The position numbers and the translations under genes were made by a program. From an uncultured Sphingomonadaceae bacterium (GTDB lineage: Bacteria > Pseudomonadota > Alphaproteobacteria > Sphingomonadales > Sphingomonadaceae), in the NCBI GenBank assembly GCA_947503245.1, contig CANNCV010000003.1, positions 70,283 through 121,748 on the forward strand: 51,466 nt of DNA, given 5' to 3'. The notes under the pieces are model-generated. The model was given only the letters and a program-made list of their open reading frames with translations, made no database searches and was not told where the DNA came from. Positions 46,920 through 51,466 of this stretch are shown one piece after another; within the stretch, counting starts at the first letter, position 1, and each line of letters begins with the position of its first letter.

Positions 46920-47396
46920 ATGATCGCAGAAGGCCAAAAACTGCCTGAAACAAAACTTGTCAAAGCCACAGCACAGGGCCCTGAACAAGTGTCCTCATCC
47001 GAATATTTTGCTGGGAAAAAAGTTGCCCTTTTTTCCGTGCCTGGCGCATTTACGCCAACATGTTCGGCTAAGCATTTGCCCGGCTATGTTGAGCAAGCAG
47101 AAGCTTTGAAAGCCAAAGGCATTGATGAGATTGCTTGTACCGCCGTTAATGACGCATTTGTCTTGGGCGCATGGAACCAGAGCGCCGGATCAGATGCTGT
47201 CACTATGCTGGCAGATGGCAATGGCGACTTTGTTGAGCAGATGGAACTCACCATGGACGGTTCCGGCTTTGGCCTTGGTACACGTGGTCAGCGTTTTGCC
47301 ATGGTGGTCAATGATGGTGTGGTTGAGAAGCTGTTTGTTGAACAACCAGGTGACTTCAAAGTGAGCTCTGCCGAGCACGTTCTCGACAATCTCTAA
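46920..47396 (+). CDS. Prx5-type peroxiredoxin
   Basis: A cytosolic thiol peroxidase of 158 residues that reduces hydrogen and alkyl peroxides, often with glutaredoxin or glutathione as reductant. The peroxidatic cysteine is Cys48 in VPGAFTPTCSAKHLPGY; Cys73 (IACTAVND) could be involved in the cycle. Family sequences DGNGDFVEQMELTMDGSGFG and GTRGQRFAMVVNDG are present. I chose ATG 46920, with AAGGAG 7 bases upstream; in-frame ATGs at 46893 and 46848 lack a signal and would lengthen the protein beyond the family. Divergent from ahcY. Confidence 0.94.
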   Translation: MIAEGQKLPETKLVKATAQGPEQVSSSEYFAGKKVALFSVPGAFTPTCSAKHLPGYVEQAEALKAKGIDEIACTAVNDAFVLGAWNQSAGSDAVTMLADGNGDFVEQMELTMDGSGFGLGTRGQRFAMVVNDGVVEKLFVEQPGDFKVSSAEHVLDNL

Positions 47397-47410
47397 ATAT
47401 TGTCATCCAT

Positions 47411-47455
47411 TATAATAAAGGCCCGAAGCGCATATGCTCTCGGGCCTTTATTATA
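47411..47455. terminator. Bidirectional terminator between the peroxiredoxin and folE genes
   Basis: A long near-palindrome has outer arms TATAATAAAGGCCCGA and TCGGGCCTTTATTATA. Either strand gives a GC-rich stem followed by T-rich sequence. It lies between convergent genes, 14 bases from each stop. Confidence 0.85.
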
Positions 47456-47469
47456 GCTTAGTGCTTTTA

Positions 47470-48090
47470 TCAATAGCCCATCAGGCTAAGCACTTCCTTA
47501 CGGCTGCGCGGATCGTCTAAGAAACAGCCCATTACCCGGCTTGTGGTCATGCCTACACCGGGAGTGCGAACACCGCGAGCGGTCATGCAGGCATGGCTTG
47601 CTTCAATAACAACAGCCACGCCATGCGGGTCCAAATGGCTCCATATACAATCAGCAACTTCTGCAGTCAGACGCTCCTGAATTTGCAATCGACGCGCATA
47701 GCCATGCAAAACACGGGCAAGCTTGGAAATACCAACCACCCGATTTTTGGGAAGATAGGCAATAGCAGCTTTGCCAATAATCGGCGCCATATGATGCTCA
47801 CAATGCGATTGAAACGGAATATCTTTCAGCAAGACAACCTCATCATAGCCGCCAACCTCTTCAAAAGTTCGCGTTAAATGCAATGCTGGGTCTTCTGAAT
47901 AACCTTGGCAATATTCTGCCCAAGCGCGTGCCACCCTTTTTGGTGTATCTTTCAACCCTTCACGCTCTGGATCATCACCTGACCACTTAATCAATGTGCG
48001 AATTGCGTTCTGTACATCTTCCGGCACTTCGGGTTTTGGTGAAGCATATGGATTACCGGTCTCTGCATCAGACCTGTCTGCATAATTCAT
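47470..48090 (-). CDS. folE: GTP cyclohydrolase I
   Basis: FolE converts GTP to dihydroneopterin triphosphate, the first step of folate synthesis. The 206-residue protein keeps the zinc ligands Cys97 and His100 (SHCEHHM) and Cys168 (SHACMTARG), with RLQIQERLT and FLDDPRSRKEVLSL near the end. AAGGA lies about 6 bases before the ATG. Complete, usual length. The 155 bases upstream separate it from the TpsB gene and hold no ORF of note. Confidence 0.96.
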   Translation of the reverse strand: MNYADRSDAETGNPYASPKPEVPEDVQNAIRTLIKWSGDDPEREGLKDTPKRVARAWAEYCQGYSEDPALHLTRTFEEVGGYDEVVLLKDIPFQSHCEHHMAPIIGKAAIAYLPKNRVVGISKLARVLHGYARRLQIQERLTAEVADCIWSHLDPHGVAVVIEASHACMTARGVRTPGVGMTTSRVMGCFLDDPRSRKEVLSLMGY

Positions 48091-48245
48091 TGTAATTCCT
48101 TGATATTCCGGAAAGTATCGATTATTACCTATGCGATATAGGTTCGGATTTGAAGGAATAACGGTTAATAGTGGTAAAGGTTCCTACCGGTACCTACTAC
48201 CTTCTGGAATATATGTGACGTGGATACAGCATCTGCCAAAGAGGC

Positions 48246-49970
48246 TTATAGGTCTATGCCAACGCGGACGTTAATATGTGGCTCACGGTTGTTGCTTTGG
48301 TCACGATCACGATTGAGTGGAACAGCACCTTCCAATTCGAAGTTGAACGGTCCGGCAAAGCCCCGCAAGCCAAGACCACTGGAAACCAATGTTCCACTGC
48401 CAAAACCGTTTTCCAGATTATCAACATAACCCATGTCAACAAAGCCATAGGGCTGTAAACGCCTGATCCAACTGGTCGGATTGCGGATAGAATAGTTAAT
48501 CTCTGCCAGCGCAACAAAACCGTTTTCCCCTGATACTTCAGAGAAATCAAAACCTCTAACAGAGAATGGCCCACCAATATTTAGCTCGCGTGCCGCCAAT
48601 AAAGGACGGTTGGAAATCTGGCCATTGGCACTTAGGAGTATTCCCCAATTCCCACCCAGAGAACTGCGCCAGCTGGCGTAGAAAAGGCCTGTTGTCGCAA
48701 CAGCATCGCCGTCAAAGCGTGAGGCGAAGATGTTTCCTTCACGCGTGGCATTGAACAGGTCCACGCCCTGCTCCAAAGTTGCACCCGCACGAAGACGACC
48801 ACCTAAGAACTTTACATTGGAAGATAGACCAGCCGAAAATGTTACCTGATTATCCTGTGACAATAGGCCAATTACGTCATCCTGCTCAATAGTGAGGTAG
48901 GCCGCCTTCACATTCAACCACAGGCTGGCATCATTAGAACGTACCAATGGGTGACTGGCGGAAACCTCAGCGTAAATACTTTCGCCTTCAACATTGTTGA
49001 TGCGTTCGCCTGGTTGATTATTGCCGAAAGAACCAAAAACGCCCAGCCGTGTGCCTGCATTATTGACCTGTACAGAATAGGATGCACTGGCAAAGGCGAA
49101 TTCTTCTGGGTCGAGAGGATTTGTCCGCACGCTCACACTGCCCTGGTCGCTATCCGCAAGCAGGCCATTAAAATCATATGACAAACGCGCCCGCACTGGG
49201 CCGATACGCTGCGACCCATAATTATCCACGCGCGCTCTGAAGCGGTTTTTGCGCTCGCGTACTTCGACTTGCAAAATATTTAGGCCGTTTTCACTTAATA
49301 GTTTCGTGCGTCTAACACGGATTTGCGGAATGTCGCCCGCAAGGACCAGCCGCCGCTCAACTTCATCTTTGCGGGCAATCGCGCCCTCTAAAGGCGCCAG
49401 TAGCGCAGCCAGCGCACTGTTATCCGATCCTTTTATACGGACCTCATCTATGCGCCCTTCATTTAACTCTATGGTCAATATGCCATGGGCCAATGACTGT
49501 TCGGGTATTCTGGCTGTTGCAAACACAAACCCTTGATCACGGGCCAAGTCTGCAATCTCCTGCGTGACTCGCGCCAAATCTTCGGCATCCATCACCACGC
49601 CAATATTGGCTTCAACCACTGACGAAAATGTATCAATAGAAAGGCGTTCCGCACCTTCAATTGCAATCGAGCCGACAAAGGAACTATCTGCGCCACTGGC
49701 ATTTGCACCAGAATTTGCAGCATCTGATTGTGCACCTTGCGGAGTAGGTGATGGCAATGGTGCAGCCGAGGCAAGTCGTACAACCGCTGGCTGGTTGGCA
49801 GAGGCCTCTTCATTATTATCAGGCGTAACATCTTTAGCTATCAGCTCTACTGCGGATATATCAGCAGCATTGCCAGATTGCGCAAATGCAACGCCAGATT
49901 GGCACACAGCCATCATAGCCAGGCATGATAAAGGCTTATGCAAACAAAAATAAGGTGGCGTTGGTCTCAT
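48246..49970 (-). CDS. TpsB-type (ShlB/FhaC/HecB) outer-membrane transporter
   Basis: An Omp85-superfamily exporter that moves a partner protein across the outer membrane in two-partner secretion. The 574-residue protein has a signal peptide ending GVAFAQS (about residue 31), a low-complexity linker (31-97), two POTRA-like domains (about 98-173 and 174-240) and a 16-strand-type barrel from about 243 to the end, with the family VDNYGSQRIG at 248-257. The last residue is Leu rather than the usual aromatic residue of the barrel signal. GAGG lies 7 bases before the ATG. No TpsA-like substrate gene is visible; the divergent neighbour is a secreted FecR-domain protein, 159 bases away. Confidence 0.88.
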   Translation of the reverse strand: MRPTPPYFCLHKPLSCLAMMAVCQSGVAFAQSGNAADISAVELIAKDVTPDNNEEASANQPAVVRLASAAPLPSPTPQGAQSDAANSGANASGADSSFVGSIAIEGAERLSIDTFSSVVEANIGVVMDAEDLARVTQEIADLARDQGFVFATARIPEQSLAHGILTIELNEGRIDEVRIKGSDNSALAALLAPLEGAIARKDEVERRLVLAGDIPQIRVRRTKLLSENGLNILQVEVRERKNRFRARVDNYGSQRIGPVRARLSYDFNGLLADSDQGSVSVRTNPLDPEEFAFASASYSVQVNNAGTRLGVFGSFGNNQPGERINNVEGESIYAEVSASHPLVRSNDASLWLNVKAAYLTIEQDDVIGLLSQDNQVTFSAGLSSNVKFLGGRLRAGATLEQGVDLFNATREGNIFASRFDGDAVATTGLFYASWRSSLGGNWGILLSANGQISNRPLLAARELNIGGPFSVRGFDFSEVSGENGFVALAEINYSIRNPTSWIRRLQPYGFVDMGYVDNLENGFGSGTLVSSGLGLRGFAGPFNFELEGAVPLNRDRDQSNNREPHINVRVGIDL

Positions 49971-50129
49971 GATCAGCCTCTTTAGTGCTGACCTGTTAAA
50001 GAGTGGCTCGGCCTTATGGTTAATGCTGCATTAGCTAATTAGTGAAACCCTTTCATTGAAGTTCTGTTCTAAATCGAAAGCGTAGAAAATTCTCATATCT
50101 GGCTAATGATATAGCTAAGGGACCAAGTA

Positions 50130-51466
50130 ATGACGACGCTTCACAGAAGATTATTAATAGCTATAGCGCTGTTTTCTAGTATTTTTCTAGGTAGCAACGC
50201 CTATGCCCAATCGTCATCTTGGACGGTATCCGAATCACAGGGTGAAGTTTCAATCCTCAAAGACGGTATCAGCAAAGTCGCTGTAAAAGGTATTAAGCTG
50301 AGCGCTGGCGAGAGTATAAAAACCGGAGCGAACGGCCGCGCCGTTATTACACGTGGGAAGCAATATGTCGTTGTCTCTCGCAATAGTCACATTAAAGTCG
50401 CCCCTCAGAAAACCAAAAGCCTCCTGACCCAGTTTATACAATATTTTGGCAATGCGATGTTCAAAGTGGACAAACGCAAAGACCAGCATTTTGCGGTTGA
50501 AACGCCATATATGGCGGCTGTTGTCAAAGGCACCACGTTTAATGTCTCGGTAAGTCCAGAAGGCGCGACAGTCCAAGTGACTGAAGGCGCGGTTGAAGTC
50601 GCAACGCTGGATGGCGGCGCCACCCAATTGCTGCTGCCAGGTGATATTGGTCTGGTTGAGCGCAACAATCCATTTTCATTGGATATTCGCGGGCGTTCTT
50701 CGCGCCGCATTGAGTCGCCTAATAAACCGACAGGTAGCCCTGCACCCAAAACCGCGCCTGCGGCTCCGGCTGCTAGTTCCACAGTTACAGCACCCAAAAT
50801 TCAAGAAGTACGTGTGGCATCTGTTGATTTAGGTGGCCTAACCAATGGCCTTATCACCGGGCAATCTCCCAGTGTATCCTCAGCCGGTGGAAATCTCGCT
50901 CAATCGAATAGTCCCGAAGATAAAAGCCCTCGTCTGGCGCCGGACAATGCCGTAACAGCAATAAACGGTAATGCTAATGTTTCAGAAGACAACGCTCCTT
51001 CAGGGCCAAGAAACGCCGCACCTTTGTTAGATATTGATTTGCGTGTTCTAGATGAAGACGGCAATAATGGCCGTGGAAATAACGACGACAACCCCGGTAA
51101 CAGCAATAGCAATGCTGGAAGTGATGACGGCAACCCCGGCAACGAAAATGGCAATGCTGGAAGTGATGACGGCAATCCCGGCAACAGCAATGGCCGTGAT
51201 GATGACGATGATGACGGCAATCCCGGTAACAGCAATGGCCGTGATGATGATGACGATGATGACGGCAATCCCGGCAACAGCAATGGCCGCGATGACGACG
51301 ATGATGACGGCAATCCCGGTAACAGCAATGGCCGCGATGACGACGATGATGACGGCAATCCCGGTAACAGCAATGGCCGTGATGATGATGACGATGATGA
51401 CGGCAATCCCGGTAACAGCAATGGCCGTGATGATGACGATGATGACGGCAATCCCGGTAACAGCAA
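50130..51466 (+). CDS. Secreted FecR-domain protein with Asp-rich repeats (cut by window end)
   Basis: The frame is open from the ATG at 50130 to the window end (445 codons), so the C-terminus is missing. The signal peptide is MTTLHRRLLIAIALFSSIF followed by LGSNAYAQ. Residues about 35-165 form a FecR domain, with ETPYMAAVVKGTTFNV (from residue 124). There is no cytoplasmic anti-sigma part or membrane helix, so it is not a classical FecR sensor. Then a Pro/Ala-rich segment, and from about residue 308 an acidic Gly/Asn/Asp-rich tract that becomes a regular repeat. AAGGGA precedes the ATG. Divergent from the TpsB gene. It may be a surface or envelope protein; the DxDxDG pattern of the repeats could bind calcium. 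Confidence 0.88.
   Translation, partial: MTTLHRRLLIAIALFSSIFLGSNAYAQSSSWTVSESQGEVSILKDGISKVAVKGIKLSAGESIKTGANGRAVITRGKQYVVVSRNSHIKVAPQKTKSLLTQFIQYFGNAMFKVDKRKDQHFAVETPYMAAVVKGTTFNVSVSPEGATVQVTEGAVEVATLDGGATQLLLPGDIGLVERNNPFSLDIRGRSSRRIESPNKPTGSPAPKTAPAAPAASSTVTAPKIQEVRVASVDLGGLTNGLITGQSPSVSSAGGNLAQSNSPEDKSPRLAPDNAVTAINGNANVSEDNAPSGPRNAAPLLDIDLRVLDEDGNNGRGNNDDNPGNSNSNAGSDDGNPGNENGNAGSDDGNPGNSNGRDDDDDDGNPGNSNGRDDDDDDDGNPGNSNGRDDDDDDGNPGNSNGRDDDDDDGNPGNSNGRDDDDDDDGNPGNSNGRDDDDDDGNPGNS
51171..51466 (+). repeat. In-frame 45/48-bp tandem repeats of the FecR-domain gene
   Basis: Six complete units and a partial seventh, each coding GNPGNSNGR followed by six or seven Asp. Unit lengths are 45, 48, 45, 45, 48, 45 bases. 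By synonymous codons the order is A-B-C-C-B-A, where B has seven Asp and C uses CGC GAT GAC GAC. More divergent 42-base units (GNPGNENGNAGSDD) lie just upstream, 51129-51170. The array continues beyond the window. Confidence 0.95.

Noticed and set aside
50900-51466. 188-residue minus-strand frame rich in LPGLPSSSSSS repeats
   Set aside because: It is the antisense reading of the Asp-rich repeats of the FecR-domain gene; the plus strand has a start signal, signal peptide and recognisable domain.
51171-51466. Regular repeats that could be taken for a CRISPR array
   Set aside because: Units are contiguous and in frame with no variable spacers; they code a protein repeat.

Overview
The window is a chromosomal segment of an alphaproteobacterium, most likely of the Sphingomonadales. 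The evidence is gene content and order: a DivL-type pseudo-kinase with Tyr at the phosphoacceptor position, AddAB instead of RecBCD, an overlapping chain divL-tsaE-amgK-murU-addB-addA followed by trxA, yqeY-dnaG-rpoD divergent from carA, and an RpoD with a long acidic non-conserved region. Base composition looks near half GC by eye, which would be low for the order. I cannot place the genus. Most of the window is ordinary core genome. I see no insertion sequence, prophage or CRISPR array, and no stretch over 300 bases lacks a gene; the longest (24683-25005) holds a tRNA and a terminator.

Layout. 1-2541 (minus): carA and the 5' part of carB, with an AT-rich unrecognised gene inserted between them and translationally overlapped with carA. 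2686-7211 (plus): yqeY, dnaG, rpoD and a terminator. 7324-12593: an unrecognised helical protein, a MoxR ATPase, a DUF817 membrane protein, an inverted soluble chemoreceptor-like gene, then a CoxE-like VWA protein. 12734-18637: a DUF1343 (NamZ-like) enzyme with a DOMON-like gene, tyrS, a PilZ protein, recG and sdhE. 18688-24821: mfd, a degenerate-GGDEF/EAL protein, NAD kinase and tRNA-Asn. 24926-30679: secA, a small secreted protein, argJ, an inositol-monophosphatase-family gene and trxA. 30753-41713 (minus): the addA/addB/murU/amgK/tsaE/divL chain, read from divL towards addA. 41842-48090: a large secreted propeller-amidohydrolase with a 17-bp repeat array in its leader, ahcY with a perfect palindrome in its leader, a Prx5-type peroxiredoxin and folE. 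48246-51466: a TpsB-type outer-membrane transporter divergent from a secreted FecR-domain protein whose acidic repeat tract runs off the window end.

How the genes connect. carAB, argJ, ahcY, folE and nadK are central metabolism; dnaG, rpoD, tyrS, tsaE, mfd, recG, addAB and secA are information processing and export. NamZ-like, AmgK-like and MurU-like proteins could form a MurNAc recovery route (MurNAc release, 1-phosphorylation, UDP transfer), an inference from families. PilZ and EAL proteins point to c-di-GMP signalling, and DivL to the DivK/CckA/CtrA cell-cycle circuit.

Most interesting for follow-up: the gene inside carAB, the five-unit 17-bp dyad-containing array before the amidohydrolase, the ahcY leader palindrome, and the TpsB/FecR pair with in-frame Asp-rich repeats. 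None is proven to be a new system from sequence alone.
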